Origin: Sphingosinicella sp. CPCC 101087
GTDB lineage: Bacteria; Pseudomonadota; Alphaproteobacteria; Sphingomonadales; Sphingomonadaceae
DNA: 64,000 nt
Reading direction: 5' to 3'
Assembly (NCBI RefSeq): GCF_004151485.1
Contig: NZ_SBFF01000014.1
Coordinates: forward strand, 62,001-126,000
The notes below the pieces were generated by a model that made no database searches, was not told the origin of the DNA, and saw only the letters and a program-made list of their open reading frames with translations. How positions within the stretch are numbered: position 1 is the stretch's first letter; every line of letters begins with the position of its first letter. The position numbers were made by a program, and so were the translations under genes. This document shows positions 9,805-19,393 of this stretch, one piece after another.

Positions 9805-10371
9805 ATGAAGCTCATCTTCCTTTTTGGCCCGGCCGCGAGCGGCAAGTTGACGATCGCCCGGCAGATTTCGGCCCGCACCGGCCTGCCCGTCTTCCACAAC
9901 CACCTCGTCGTCGATGCGCTGCTGGCGCTCTTCCCCTTCGGCTCAGATCCGTTCGTGCGGCTGAGGGAGCGCTTCTGGATCGATGCCTTCGACGCTGCGG
10001 CAAAGGAGAAGACGTCGTTCATTTTCACCTTCGCCCCGGAGCCGACGGTCGATCCGGCATTCCCTGAGCAAGTCCGTACACTGGTGGAGGGCGCCGGCGG
10101 GCAAGTGCATTTCGTCAGGCTGACAGTCCCCCCGGAGGAGCAGGAAAGACGCCTCGTCGATCCCAGCCGCCGCGAGTTCGCCAAGCTCAAGTCCGTCGAC
10201 CTGCTGCGCGAACTCCGTGCGAAGTTCGACATCGGTGCCTGCGAGGCGGCCATGCCCCAGCCGGAGCTGATCGTCGACACCACGGCATGGGCGCCCCCGG
10301 AAGCGGCAGGGTTGATCGTGGAGAGGTTGGGCCTGCCAAAGGCGCCGCCCGGCGCGCCACGCTCCGGTTGA
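9805..10371 (+). CDS. P-loop NTPase, small-molecule kinase-like
   Basis: The 188-residue product opens with a Walker A motif, LFGPAASGKLTIARQ (residues 6-20), right after the first beta strand. This is the layout of shikimate/gluconate/chloramphenicol-type kinases. The substrate is not evident. An arginine-rich stretch (PPEEQERRLVDPSRREFAK) could be the lid region. The gene lies upstream of the PfkB kinase, 55 bases apart on the same strand, so co-transcription is possible. Confidence 0.7.
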   Translation: MKLIFLFGPAASGKLTIARQISARTGLPVFHNHLVVDALLALFPFGSDPFVRLRERFWIDAFDAAAKEKTSFIFTFAPEPTVDPAFPEQVRTLVEGAGGQVHFVRLTVPPEEQERRLVDPSRREFAKLKSVDLLRELRAKFDIGACEAAMPQPELIVDTTAWAPPEAAGLIVERLGLPKAPPGAPRSG

Positions 10372-10426
10372 CCGGCGCCGCGCGGCCCGGCTAACGCCTC
10401 CGCTTTCCCCACACCGGAGCCCCCGA

Positions 10427-11422
10427 ATGACCGACACCCGCCTGGACGTGCTTGCGATCGGCAATGCGATCGTCGACGTGCTCGCCGACGCCGACGACGC
10501 TTTCCTCGAGCGCGAGGGCCTGACCAAAGGCTCCATGCGGCTGGTCGATGCCGAAGAGGCGACCCGGCTGTACGATCATATGGGCCCGGGGCGGCAGGTG
10601 AGCGGCGGGTCTGCGGGGAACACCGCCGCCGGTATCGCGGCGCTCGGCGGACGCGCCGGCTTCATCGGCCAGGTCGCCCCCGACCAGCTCGGCGAATTCT
10701 ACATCCACGATCTGCGCGCGGCCGGAGTCGAGCTGACGACCCCGCCCGCCGATTTCGGGGTACCCACCGCCCGCTGCATGATCCTCGTGACTCCCGACGG
10801 CCATCGCACGATGAACACATTCCTGGGTGCGGCGCAGCACCTGCCGGCCGAGGCGCTCGACGAGGCGCAGATCCGCGATTCGGCGATCCTCTACCTCGAA
10901 GGCTACCTCTGGGATCCCGAGACGCCGCGCTACGCGATGGTGCGGGCGATCGAGGTCGCCCGAAGCGCCGGCCGCAAGGTCGCCTTCACCCTCTCCGACA
11001 CGTTCTGCATCGAACGCCACCGTGATGGCTTCAACGCGCTGATCGACGATGGCCGCGTCGATATCTTGTTCGCAAACGAGGCGGAGATCCAGGCGCTCGC
11101 CGGAGTGCCCCATTTCGACTCGGCGGTGCAGGCGTTCCAGGGGAAGGTCGAAACGCTGGTCGTCACCCGAGGCGAAAAGGGCGCCGTCGGAATCTCGCGT
11201 GGCGAGCACGTCGCCGTCCCGGCCGAGCGGGTCGATCGAGTGGTCGACACGACGGGCGCAGGCGACCTGTTCGCCGCCGGCTTCCTCGCCGGGCAAGCCC
11301 AGGGACGCGATCTCGCGACATCGCTCCGGCTCGGCGCCGTCGCCGCCGCCGAAGTGATATCCCATTACGGCGCTCGCCCGGAGGCCGACCTGCGCGCCCT
11401 CGTGGCCGAGCGGGCCGCGTAA
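10427..11422 (+). CDS. Adenosine kinase-like PfkB-family sugar kinase
   Basis: PfkB kinases phosphorylate sugars or nucleosides with ATP. The 331-residue product has the N-terminal nucleoside/sugar-binding region (GNAIVDVLADADDAFL), the glycine-rich GGSAGNTAAGIAALGG motif (about 60-75) and the C-terminal catalytic signature DTTGAGDLFAAGFLAG (about 275-290), with its anion hole and catalytic aspartate. Alphaproteobacterial members of this type are usually annotated as adenosine kinase. Substrate is inferred. Confidence 0.88.
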   Translation: MTDTRLDVLAIGNAIVDVLADADDAFLEREGLTKGSMRLVDAEEATRLYDHMGPGRQVSGGSAGNTAAGIAALGGRAGFIGQVAPDQLGEFYIHDLRAAGVELTTPPADFGVPTARCMILVTPDGHRTMNTFLGAAQHLPAEALDEAQIRDSAILYLEGYLWDPETPRYAMVRAIEVARSAGRKVAFTLSDTFCIERHRDGFNALIDDGRVDILFANEAEIQALAGVPHFDSAVQAFQGKVETLVVTRGEKGAVGISRGEHVAVPAERVDRVVDTTGAGDLFAAGFLAGQAQGRDLATSLRLGAVAAAEVISHYGARPEADLRALVAERAA

Positions 11423-11425
11423 TCT

Positions 11426-11596
11426 TCAGGCCGACGGGGTGCCCGGCTGCGGTCCCGGCGGGAGGTCCGGCGCCGGAGCCGGAACGTCGATGTCCGGTCC
11501 CGGCGGGCTGATTTCGGGCGGTGCCGGCGCCTGACCGGGCTGGGACGGCGGCGGCTGTTCGGGCGGCACGGACGGGGGCGGGGGATCGGTGGCCAT
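11426..11596 (-). CDS. Small proline-rich protein of unknown function
   Basis: A 56-residue product that is about 40% proline (for example PPPPSVPPEQPPPSQPGQ). The ATG at 11594-11596 is chosen over an upstream one because GGAAGGAGAC precedes it at good spacing. It may be a disordered peptide. It is compact between two recognised genes and its stop is three bases from the PfkB stop. Low complexity makes the call uncertain, but the ribosome site is strong. Confidence 0.5.
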   Translation of the reverse strand: MATDPPPPSVPPEQPPPSQPGQAPAPPEISPPGPDIDVPAPAPDLPPGPQPGTPSA

Positions 11597-11669
11597 GATA
11601 GTCTCCTTCCCCCGCTGAACGCGACCGCGGCCCCGGAGTTTCGGCTTCACGCCACAGCCGGTGTCGCAC

Positions 11670-12272
11670 TCAATAACGGCCTAAGTGCTCGGCGATCAGC
11701 GTCGCGACTTGATCTGCGTGGGTTCGGGCGAGATCGTGCCCGCCGCCCCGGATCCGTTGCAGCCGTGCATGCGGCAGCAGGCGGCTCAGCCGCTCTCCCA
11801 CGGCGGGCGGGCTGATCGGATCGCGGTCACCGACCAGGACGAGGGCCGGCGCGGTTATGGCGCCGATCTGGTCGGAAAGATCCATCTTGATCTCGGTGAT
11901 CCAGGGTGCCGCTCCGGGGAACTCACGGCGATAGTCGGCCCGCCAGTCGGTGCCGCCAAGGTCGTCGACCGGAACGCCGCCCGAGGTGGCGCACAGGACG
12001 AGGCTCCGCAGCTGGGCGGGCGCGGTGAGTGCCGCGAGGATGGCGACCAGCGCGCCCATCGACTGGGCCACGAGGTCGCAAGGCCGGTCCATCTGCTCGA
12101 CGACCATCGCGACGAGATCGTCGATCCCGCTGATCTGCGGCTGCGCCGGTTCGTCGCCGAGGCCGGGCCAGGCGAAGAAGTGGGCCGGGTCTCCGCCGGG
12201 AAGGCGTTCGGCTACGGGTTTCCAGAAGTCGGCGCTCGCGCCGGCGCCGGGAAGAAAGAGGAGCTTGCCCAT
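11670..12272 (-). CDS. Alpha/beta hydrolase
   Basis: The 200-residue product has the fold's landmarks: the oxyanion strand LLFLPGAGASADFW at the start, the nucleophile elbow AQSMGALVA (Ser near residue 70), the acid in LVGDRDPISPP and the base in IRGGGHDLARTH. Substrate is unknown. It lies downstream of the transporter region on the same strand, with the remains of a permease gene in between. Confidence 0.85.
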   Translation of the reverse strand: MGKLLFLPGAGASADFWKPVAERLPGGDPAHFFAWPGLGDEPAQPQISGIDDLVAMVVEQMDRPCDLVAQSMGALVAILAALTAPAQLRSLVLCATSGGVPVDDLGGTDWRADYRREFPGAAPWITEIKMDLSDQIGAITAPALVLVGDRDPISPPAVGERLSRLLPHARLQRIRGGGHDLARTHADQVATLIAEHLGRY

Positions 12273-12364
12273 GGCCGCATTATTGCGTCCACGGCCGAGC
12301 CTCGCAACGGCTGAGCCGGCTGAGGTGAAAGCCTCCTGTCAGCTCCGTGGCGGGGTGCGCGGCG

Positions 12365-12478
12365 GAGCGGATCGCGGGTGTCGAGGCCCGGAATGTCCGG
12401 GTCGAGGTCGTGAATCTCCGGCTCGTGTACTTCGACGAGGCCGCGGCCGAGTTGGCTGGTGCGACGGGAGTAGCCGAA
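12365..12478 (-). pseudogene. 3' stump of a second APC-family permease gene
   Basis: Read leftward, these bases encode FGYSRRTSQ followed by LGRGLVEVHEPEIHD and DPDIPGLDTRDPL. This matches the C-terminal tail of the intact permease at 14206-15810 at 24 of 29 residues from LGRG onward, with 15 identical in a row. There is no start codon and no membrane-spanning part, because the AGCS symporter gene ends 64 bases before it. The homologous frame may extend a little further upstream (to about 12500) but becomes unrecognisable. It is best read as what is left of a paralogous permease gene after a deletion or replacement. Confidence 0.75.
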
Positions 12479-12541
12479 AGCGCGAGCAGTCGTCAGCGGC
12501 CAGGCAGCCGCTCGAGCTCGACCGTGCCCCCGGCCTGCCCC

Positions 12542-14089
12542 TCAGCTCTGCGCCGGCTCGTCCACCGGATCGCACAGCTCGGGCGGCGTCTCGCGGCCAT
12601 GGTCGCGACCGGCGTCCCGGCGGCCGCGGGCGAGGGCGAACACGACTGGGGCCAGGAGCAGAAGCGCGACGAGGTTCGGCAGCGCCATCGCCGCGTTCGC
12701 GATATCGCCGAGCCGCCAGACCAGCTCCAGCTCCTGGAACGAGCCGACCCAGATCATGATGCACCACAGGACCCGGAACGGGATGATGGCCCAGTCGCCG
12801 ACCAGGAAGGTGATCGCCCGCTCGCCGTAATAGGACCAGGTCAGCAGCGTCGTGAACACGAACAGCAGCAGCGCAATCGACGCGACCAGCACGCCGATCG
12901 AGAGCCCACCCAGCGAGTAGGGGAAGGCTGCCGCGAACGCACCCGCGGTCATGTCGAAGCCGCGAAGGTCCGAGTTCCAGACATGCTCCTGGATGGTGAT
13001 GGCGCCGGTCACCGGGTCGGTCGCCGTGAAACTGCCTTGGACGGTGAGGATGACGAGCGCGGTCATCGTGCACACGACGATCGTATCGATGAACGTGCCC
13101 ATCATCGCGAAACGGCCCTGCAGCGCCGGATCGTTGGTCCGGGCCACCGCATGCGCCATCGGTGTCGATCCCTGGCCCGCCTCGTTGGAGAAAAGGCCGC
13201 GTGCGACGCCGGCGCGGATCGCGATGATCATCGCGGCGCCCAGGAAGCCGCCGCTCGCTGCCTGCGGATTGAAAGCGCCGTGGAAGATAAGGCCGAAGGT
13301 CTCCGGTATGTCCTCGACATTGATCAGGATCGCGATCAGCGCCATCGCGAGATAGGCGGCTGCCATGGTGGGGACGACCCGCTCCGCCACCGCGCCGATC
13401 GACTTGATGCCGCCGATGATGACGACGAAGGTCAGGGTGGCGACGATCAGACCGCCAATCCAGCCGTCCCAACCGGTCAGCTGCTGGATCGAGGTTCCGG
13501 CCGAATTGGCCTGGATCATGTTGCCGGTGACGAAGGCCGAGAAGACGGTGCCGATCGAGAAGACGATGGCGAGCCATTTCCATTTGGGGCCGAGCCCGAA
13601 GGCGATGTAGCTCATCGGGCCGCCGCGGCGGTGGCCGCCCGGCAGGACCTCGCGATAGCGGATGGCGAGCGCGCCTTCGGCGAAGGCCAGGGCCATGCCG
13701 ATCAAGGCCGTGATCCACATCCAGAAGATGGCACCGGGCCCGCCGAGCGCGATGGCGGTGGCGACGCCGGCGAGGTTGCCGGTCCCGACCTGCCCTGACA
13801 GGGCTGTCGACAGAGCGGCGAAGGGGGAGATTTCGCCGGCCGTCTTGTCGCCGCTTTTCCGGAACAGGCCGGTGAAGGCCGGCCACAGCTGGCGCAGCGG
13901 ATAGAAGCGCAGGCCCACCATCATGTAGAGGCCGGTGCCGAGCAGCATCAGCACCATCGGAGGGAAGGGTATGACCTCGACGCCGTTCCAGCTGCCGCCC
14001 CAGATGAAGTCCGATACGTTGGTGATGTGGTCGATCAGACCGACCACCGCCGGCGCATCCGCTACGGCATCAGCTTGCGCTGCAGACAT
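12542..14089 (-). CDS. AGCS-family sodium:amino-acid (alanine/glycine) symporter
   Basis: These inner-membrane carriers import alanine or glycine with Na+. The 515-residue product has about 10-11 hydrophobic segments and the family signature around VGTGNLAGVATAIALGGPGA with the following WMWITALIGMALAF (about 96-130). EAGQGSTPMAHA (about 275-286) is also typical. The C-terminus is a charged, His/Arg-rich cytoplasmic tail. A short hairpin (CCCTGCC/GGGCAGGG, 14113-14127) lies in its leader. It is flanked by an intact APC permease upstream and an APC stump downstream. Confidence 0.92.
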   Translation of the reverse strand: MSAAQADAVADAPAVVGLIDHITNVSDFIWGGSWNGVEVIPFPPMVLMLLGTGLYMMVGLRFYPLRQLWPAFTGLFRKSGDKTAGEISPFAALSTALSGQVGTGNLAGVATAIALGGPGAIFWMWITALIGMALAFAEGALAIRYREVLPGGHRRGGPMSYIAFGLGPKWKWLAIVFSIGTVFSAFVTGNMIQANSAGTSIQQLTGWDGWIGGLIVATLTFVVIIGGIKSIGAVAERVVPTMAAAYLAMALIAILINVEDIPETFGLIFHGAFNPQAASGGFLGAAMIIAIRAGVARGLFSNEAGQGSTPMAHAVARTNDPALQGRFAMMGTFIDTIVVCTMTALVILTVQGSFTATDPVTGAITIQEHVWNSDLRGFDMTAGAFAAAFPYSLGGLSIGVLVASIALLLFVFTTLLTWSYYGERAITFLVGDWAIIPFRVLWCIMIWVGSFQELELVWRLGDIANAAMALPNLVALLLLAPVVFALARGRRDAGRDHGRETPPELCDPVDEPAQS

Positions 14090-14157
14090 TCTTCATTCCC
14101 CCGAAGCAAATTCCCTGCCGGGCAGGGCTAGCGGATGGTCCCTTGCGGGAAAACCGA

Positions 14158-14183
14158 AAAGGGCGGGGCCCGCCCCACCCTTT
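14158..14183 (-). terminator. Terminator-like hairpin after the APC permease gene
   Basis: Two 12-base arms (14158-14169 and 14172-14183) pair with one mismatch in the leftward direction. The left-hand arm ends in TTT and the downstream sequence is TCGGTTTT. It lies 23 bases after the permease stop and before the AGCS symporter start. Confidence 0.65.
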
Positions 14184-14205
14184 CCGATGCTTATGCCGGC
14201 AGGCT

Positions 14206-15810
14206 TCAGAGGCCCGGCGGATGGCGCGGCGGGTCGAGCGGGTCACGCTCGTCCACGCCCGGAATCGGCGGCTCGATGTCGTGGATCTCGGGCTCGTGCA
14301 CCTCGACCAGACCGCGGCCGAGGTGGCTCTTGCGGTATCCATAGAGAAAATAGACGACCAGCCCGATGGCGCCCCAAGCCGGGAAGACGAGCATCGCCTC
14401 GGTCGGCAGGTTGAGGAACAGGAACAGACAGCCGCCGACGGTCAGCGGACCGACCAGCCAGAGCGCAGGCACCCGGAACTTGCGCGGGCGGTCCGGATCG
14501 CGCCGGCGCATCAGCATCACCGCGACCGCGACCATTAGGAAGGCGTAGAGCGCGCCCGAATTGGCGATGTTGGCGAGCTGGCCGACAGGAAAGAAAGCGG
14601 CCCCGGCCGCGACCGCGATTCCGGTCAGCGCGGTCACGATATAGGGCGTCTTCCATTTCGGATGCACCTTCGAGAGCACATCGGGCAGCAACCCGTCGCG
14701 CGACATGACGAAGAAGATGCGGGTCTGGCCGAACAGCAGGATCAGGATGACCGACGGCAGCGCCAGGAAGGCGGCAATGCCGAGCGCGTTGCCGATGGCG
14801 CTGAACCCGATCTGACGCAGGACATGGGCCAGCGCCTCGTTCGAGCAGACCAGCGCGTCGCGATATTCGGGCAGGGCGCACTGGCGAGCGAGTTCGGCCG
14901 ACCCGGCATCGAGGACCACGCCGTTGACGATGATCGGCTGGCCGCCGATCGTTCCGATCGCCCCGGCGGCGACGAGGATGTAGAAGACCGTGCAGATCAC
15001 CAGCGAGCCGATCAGGCCGATCGGCACGTTGCGCTGTGGATTGCGGGTCTCCTCGGCCGCGGTCGAAACGGCGTCGAAGCCGACATAAGCGAAGAAGATG
15101 GTGGCGGCCGCGCCGACCGCGCCGATCCCGGACCCCCATCCGCCGAAGACCCCGGCCGGCAGGAAGGGATTGAAATGTTCCGCGTCGATCGCCGGCAGCG
15201 TCAGCGCGATGAAGGCCGTCAGCGCAGTGATCTTGATCGCCACCAGCACGGCGTTGACCCGCGCGGATTCGGTGGTGCCGATCATCAGCAGCCAGGTGAT
15301 GAGCAGGGCAATGATCGCCGCGGGCAGGTTGATCAGTCCGCCCGGGGCGCCACCGAGCGCCAGAGGCCCGGCCCTCAGCCAGTCGGGCAAAGCGACCCCG
15401 AAGGTCTCCTGCAGGATAGTGCCGCTAAAATAGCCCGACCAGCCGACCGAGACGGCGGCGGCCGAGATCGCATATTCAAGGATCAGCGCCCACCCCACGG
15501 TCCAGGCGAGCAGCTCGCCCATGACCGAATAGGTGTAGGTGTAAGCGGAGCCGGCGACCGGGATCATTGCGGAGATCTCGGCGTAGCAGAGCGCCGCGAC
15601 GACGCACACCGCCCCGGCGATCAGGAAGGCGAGCATCAGCCCCGGCCCCGCCTTCTGCGCTCCGGCGGAGGTCAGCACGAAGATGCCGGTGCCGATGATG
15701 CAGCCGACCCCGAACAGGATCAGCTGGATCGGGCCGAGCGACCGGTGCAGAGCCTTCTTCTCGGCGGTGGCGAGAATGGCATCGAGAGGCTTTACGCGCC
15801 CAAAAATCAT
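14206..15810 (-). CDS. APC-superfamily amino-acid permease (cationic amino-acid transporter-like)
   Basis: The 534-residue product has about 12-14 membrane segments and the APC signature at the first helix (GVGCIIGTGIFVLTSAGAQ, about 34-52). It also has the conserved loop AEISAMIPVAGSAYTYTY (about 87-104), typical of YfnA/CAT-type permeases. The C-terminal tail LGRGLVEVHEPEIHD is unusual. The same tail is found in a gene stump at 12365-12478, showing that the genome once had a second, related copy here. Substrate is not predictable beyond amino acids. Confidence 0.92.
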   Translation of the reverse strand: MIFGRVKPLDAILATAEKKALHRSLGPIQLILFGVGCIIGTGIFVLTSAGAQKAGPGLMLAFLIAGAVCVVAALCYAEISAMIPVAGSAYTYTYSVMGELLAWTVGWALILEYAISAAAVSVGWSGYFSGTILQETFGVALPDWLRAGPLALGGAPGGLINLPAAIIALLITWLLMIGTTESARVNAVLVAIKITALTAFIALTLPAIDAEHFNPFLPAGVFGGWGSGIGAVGAAATIFFAYVGFDAVSTAAEETRNPQRNVPIGLIGSLVICTVFYILVAAGAIGTIGGQPIIVNGVVLDAGSAELARQCALPEYRDALVCSNEALAHVLRQIGFSAIGNALGIAAFLALPSVILILLFGQTRIFFVMSRDGLLPDVLSKVHPKWKTPYIVTALTGIAVAAGAAFFPVGQLANIANSGALYAFLMVAVAVMLMRRRDPDRPRKFRVPALWLVGPLTVGGCLFLFLNLPTEAMLVFPAWGAIGLVVYFLYGYRKSHLGRGLVEVHEPEIHDIEPPIPGVDERDPLDPPRHPPGL

Positions 15811-15970
15811 ATTCGTTCTTCCCCTTCGCCGCCGGCCTTTGCCGCCGGTCAGCTCCGGACGCGGAGCCTAGTCTCTAATTCGACATGGGCAAGCCCTTGT
15901 TCGGAAGCGGCCGCGAGGAGAAGATTCTTGCTCGGCTCCCATGCCGCGCCTGGCTCCGGAAGGGCGGATC

Positions 15971-16345
15971 TCAGGCCAGCATCGGTCCGAGTTCGCGTCC
16001 GCCGAAGATGTGCACATGGAGATGCGGCACCTCCTGCCCGGCATGGCCGCCGACATTGGCGAGCAGACGGTAACCCGGCGCGACGAGCCCCTGGTCGCGT
16101 GCGATTCGCCCGACGGCGCGGACGAAGGCGGCGATTTCCTCGGGCTGGGCGCGCTCGGAAAAATCGTCCCACGACACATAAGCGCCCTTGGGGATCACCA
16201 GGATATGCACGGGCGCCAGCGGCCGGATGTCGTTGAAGGCCAGGACATGCTCGTCCTCATAGACTTTGCTGCACGGCAGCTCGCCGCGGAGGATCCGCGC
16301 GAAGACATTGCTTTCGTCATAGGGCAAGGTGGCGTCGATCGGCAT
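15971..16345 (-). CDS. HIT-family (HINT-like) nucleotide-binding hydrolase
   Basis: HINT proteins hydrolyse purine nucleoside phosphoramidates. The 124-residue product has the histidine triad HLHVHI near residues 107-112, the upstream FNDIRPLAPVHILVIPK motif and a normal HINT length. The gene is transcribed toward the APC permease stop-side region and away from sspB. Confidence 0.93.
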   Translation of the reverse strand: MPIDATLPYDESNVFARILRGELPCSKVYEDEHVLAFNDIRPLAPVHILVIPKGAYVSWDDFSERAQPEEIAAFVRAVGRIARDQGLVAPGYRLLANVGGHAGQEVPHLHVHIFGGRELGPMLA

Positions 16346-16454
16346 GGCGAGCTCCTGCTGTCACCGACGGGTGGATCTCCCGCCGCGATAGACCCTCGCT
16401 CCCCTGGCTCGCAACACGCTTGACCGGCATCCCCGCCGCGCTACGAGTCGGCCT

Positions 16455-16937
16455 ATGACCGGTTCGCCGCCCGACAGCCTGATTCCTTATGACGAAATCG
16501 TCCAGGAGGCGTTGCGCGCGGTCGTCGGCCGGGTCCTCGGTGAGGTGGAGGCGACCGGGCGGCTGCCCGGCGAGCATCATTTCTACATCACCTTCAAGAC
16601 GGGCGCGACCGGGGTCGACATTCCCCGTCATCTGTCGGAGCGCTTCCCCGACGAGATGACGATCGTCATCCAGAACCGCTTCTGGGACCTCAAGGTGCGC
16701 GAGGATGGGTTCGAAGTCGGCCTGTCGTTCAACCAGGCCCCGGCGCGGCTGTTCATTCCCTTCGCCGCGATTACCGGCTTCCACGATCCTGCCGTGGACT
16801 TCGCCCTGCAGTTCCACGCCCGCGCGGAAGAAGCCAGGGTGGACGAGCATGAGGAGGCGGAGAACGACGCCCCGGTCGCCGAGCCGATCGAGGACGGATC
16901 CAACGTGGTTTCGGTCGACTTCAAGCGGAAGAAGTGA
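16455..16937 (+). CDS. sspB: ClpXP adaptor SspB (alphaproteobacterial type)
   Basis: SspB tethers ssrA-tagged proteins to the ClpXP protease. The 160-residue product has the family's N-terminal helix (YDEIVQEALRAVVGRVL), the beta core (HHFYITFKTGATGVDIP, MTIVIQNRFWDLKV, FEVGLSFNQAPARLFIP) and, after an acidic linker, the short C-terminal ClpX-binding tail SVDFKRKK. The whole layout fits the alphaproteobacterial SspB form. Confidence 0.9.
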   Translation: MTGSPPDSLIPYDEIVQEALRAVVGRVLGEVEATGRLPGEHHFYITFKTGATGVDIPRHLSERFPDEMTIVIQNRFWDLKVREDGFEVGLSFNQAPARLFIPFAAITGFHDPAVDFALQFHARAEEARVDEHEEAENDAPVAEPIEDGSNVVSVDFKRKK

Positions 16938-16963
16938 CGGCCAGGGGCCCGACCGTCCGAGTT

Positions 16964-16984
16964 TCCCGGCGAAAGCCGGGATCC
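16964..16984. repeat. Short extragenic hairpin repeat
   Basis: CCCGGC-gaaa-GCCGGG followed by ATCC: a perfect 6-base stem with a GAAA loop. A sister copy with a GCAG loop and the same GCCGGGATCC end lies at 36688-36709. It sits just after the sspB stop and may also help end transcription. Confidence 0.6.
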
Positions 16985-17060
16985 GTTCCTCGGCAAAGCC
17001 CAAGATTCGGCCCCGGTCCGAACCCTCGACCCGGCCTCCTCCGGACGCGCTGAAAGACGC

Positions 17061-17861
17061 ATGCTGCGCTGGATTGCCGCCTTCGCCGCCGCGCTGACCG
17101 TGTCCGGCCCCGCCTCCGCCGCCGAACCGGCCGAGGCGGACCGCTACCCTTATATCGCCGCCCTCTCTCGTCAGACGAGCGACACCCGCGTCTATTTCTG
17201 CGCGGGCGCTCTCGTCGCGCCGCGCTGGGTGCTGACCGCTGCCCATTGCTTCCACGGCCGCGGCGGTGCGCGCATTCCGGTCGAGGGCCTCTGGGCCACG
17301 GTCGGCCGCAGCCGCCTCGACCGCCCATCGGCCGAGACCGGCCACGTGCCCATCGATCGCCTCCTCGTACATCCGAGCTACGATCCGGCCAGCCAGCGCG
17401 ACGACATCGCGCTGGTCAGGCTGGCGGAGGTTGCGGGGCCGCTGGTCGCCGTACCGGCGGGCATCGCCTTTCCCGAGCCGGCTCGGGCGACGGTGCTCGG
17501 TTTTGGCAGCTTCTACGAGGGGCGGCTCGCCGGTCGGGCGCTTACGGAGACCGGCGCTCCCGCCGCTCAGCTTTCCGACCGGCTCCGCCGGGCAGACGCG
17601 CGGCTGATCGATGCGTCGCATTGCGCGGCGGGCGGAATCGGGACCAGCGACGACGGCAAATTGTGCGGAACTGCGGCGCCGCAGGAGGCCTGTGTCGGCG
17701 ATTCGGGCAGTCCGCTCGTGATCGAGTCGGCGGACGGGGAGGACCGCCTGCTCGGACTCGTCAGCCTCGGCACCGGCTGTGCCGTGCCGCAGCCGCTGGT
17801 CGCCTTCACCCGCGTCTCGACCTATGGCGACTGGATTGCCGAAGTGATCGCCGGAAACTAG
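17061..17861 (+). CDS. Exported trypsin-like (S1) serine protease
   Basis: The 266-residue product has a signal peptide (cleavage near ASA-AE, residue 20). The full chymotrypsin triad is visible: His62 in LTAAHC, Asp115 in RDDIALVRL and Ser215 in GDSGSPL. Cysteine pairs (FCAG...AHC, CGTAAPQEAC) fit the usual disulfides. The residue after the active-site GDSG is Ser rather than the common Gly. The start is followed directly by a hydrophobic leader, supporting it. Role is probably periplasmic or secreted proteolysis. Confidence 0.92.
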   Translation: MLRWIAAFAAALTVSGPASAAEPAEADRYPYIAALSRQTSDTRVYFCAGALVAPRWVLTAAHCFHGRGGARIPVEGLWATVGRSRLDRPSAETGHVPIDRLLVHPSYDPASQRDDIALVRLAEVAGPLVAVPAGIAFPEPARATVLGFGSFYEGRLAGRALTETGAPAAQLSDRLRRADARLIDASHCAAGGIGTSDDGKLCGTAAPQEACVGDSGSPLVIESADGEDRLLGLVSLGTGCAVPQPLVAFTRVSTYGDWIAEVIAGN

Positions 17862-17954
17862 ATCCCGCCTCTCCGGAGGGACCGGACCGACGCCCCCTCT
17901 TCACCCGGCCCGATGTTCGTCCTACCAGCGGCGCGAGCAACGAAGAGGCCAGGA

Positions 17955-19346
17955 ATGACCGACACCCGTACCGAAACCGACAGCTTCGGGCCCATCGAGG
18001 TCCCCGCGGACGCTTATTGGGGCGCGCAGACGCAGCGATCGATCGAGAATTTCCCGTTCGGCCTGCGCGAGCAGATGCCGGTCGAGATCGTCCACGCCCT
18101 CGGTTTCGTCAAGCAGGCGGCGGCGCGGGTGAACGCCAGTGAGGGCGGGCTCGACGCCGGCCTCGCCGAGGCGATCCAGCAGGCGGCCGGCGAAGTCGCT
18201 CAGGGCGATCATGACGACCAGTTCCCGCTCGTCATCTGGCAGACCGGATCGGGCACCCAGTCGAACATGAACGCCAACGAGGTGATTGCCGGCCGGGCCA
18301 ACGAGATTCTCACCGGCCAGCGCGGCGGCAAGAACCCGGTGCATCCCAACGATCATGTGAACAAGGGCCAGTCGTCCAACGACAGTTTCCCGACGGCGAT
18401 GCACGTCGCCGCCGCCCGCGCCGTCCATGACCGGCTGCTTCCGGCGATGCAGCGCATCCACCGCCGTCTCGACGAGCAGGCGACCCAGTGGGACCGGATC
18501 GTCAAGATCGGCCGCACCCATCTCCAGGACGCCACGCCGCTCACGCTCGGGCAGGAATTTTCCGGCTATGCCTGGCAGATCGAGGCCGGGATCGCCCGAG
18601 TCAAAGCGGTCCTGCCGCGCCTCTATCAGCTCGCCCAGGGCGGAACCGCGGTAGGCACCGGTCTCAACGCGCCCAAGGGGTTCGGCGAGAAGTTCGCGGC
18701 GGAGATCGCCAGACTGACCCAGCTGCCGTTCCAGACCGCCCCCAACAAGTTCGAGGCACTGGCGACCCACGATACGCTGGTCGAGCTGTCCGGTGTGCTC
18801 AACACGCTCGCCGTCTCGCTGACCAAGATCGCCAACGATGTCCGGCTGCTGGGCTCCGGCCCTCGCTGCGGCCTGGGCGAGCTGAAGCTGCCCGAAAACG
18901 AGCCGGGCAGCTCGATCATGCCCGGCAAGGTCAATCCCACCCAGGCCGAGAGCCTGACGATGGTTGCCGCCCAGGTGATGGGCAACCATGTCGCCGTCAC
19001 CGTCGGCGGCCTCCAGGGCCATATGGAGCTGAACGTCTTCAAGCCGCTGATCGGCGCCAACGTGCTGCGTTCGATCGACCTGCTGTCCACCGGCATGGAG
19101 AGCTTCACCGCACGTTGCCTGGACGGAATGGAGCCGGACGAACGCCGCATCTCCGATCTCATGAATCGCTCGCTGATGCTGGTCACCGCGCTCGCGCCCG
19201 AAATCGGCTACGACAATGCCGCCAAGATCGCCAAGAACGCGCACGAGAAGGGCCTGACCCTCAAGGAATCCGGCCTCGATTTGGGCCTCGTCGACGAAGC
19301 GACCTTCGACCGAGTGGTGAAGCCGGAGAACATGCTGGGGCGGTAG
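17955..19346 (+). CDS. fumC: Fumarate hydratase class II
   Basis: FumC interconverts fumarate and malate in the TCA cycle. The 463-residue product has [14 protein letters not shown] (about 97-110), [14 protein letters not shown] and the superfamily signature [13 protein letters not shown] (about 316-328). The ATG at 17955 is preferred to an upstream one because GAGGCCAGGA precedes it and homologues start near [17 protein letters not shown]. Length is normal. Confidence 0.97.
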   Translation: MTDTRTETDSFGPIEVPADAYWGAQTQRSIENFPFGLREQMPVEIVHALGFVKQAAARVNASEGGLDAGLAEAIQQAAGEVAQGDHDDQFPLVIWQTGSGTQSNMNANEVIAGRANEILTGQRGGKNPVHPNDHVNKGQSSNDSFPTAMHVAAARAVHDRLLPAMQRIHRRLDEQATQWDRIVKIGRTHLQDATPLTLGQEFSGYAWQIEAGIARVKAVLPRLYQLAQGGTAVGTGLNAPKGFGEKFAAEIARLTQLPFQTAPNKFEALATHDTLVELSGVLNTLAVSLTKIANDVRLLGSGPRCGLGELKLPENEPGSSIMPGKVNPTQAESLTMVAAQVMGNHVAVTVGGLQGHMELNVFKPLIGANVLRSIDLLSTGMESFTARCLDGMEPDERRISDLMNRSLMLVTALAPEIGYDNAAKIAKNAHEKGLTLKESGLDLGLVDEATFDRVVKPENMLGR

Positions 19347-19393
19347 ATCGCGGCGTCGTGGCGGCGAAAGCCGGAAGACGACCCCGGATCCTC

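Noticed and set aside
12339-13886. Minus-strand frame of 515 codons over the AGCS gene
   Set aside because: Same strand but out of frame with the clear AGCS protein; only the permease stump part is meaningful, in another frame.
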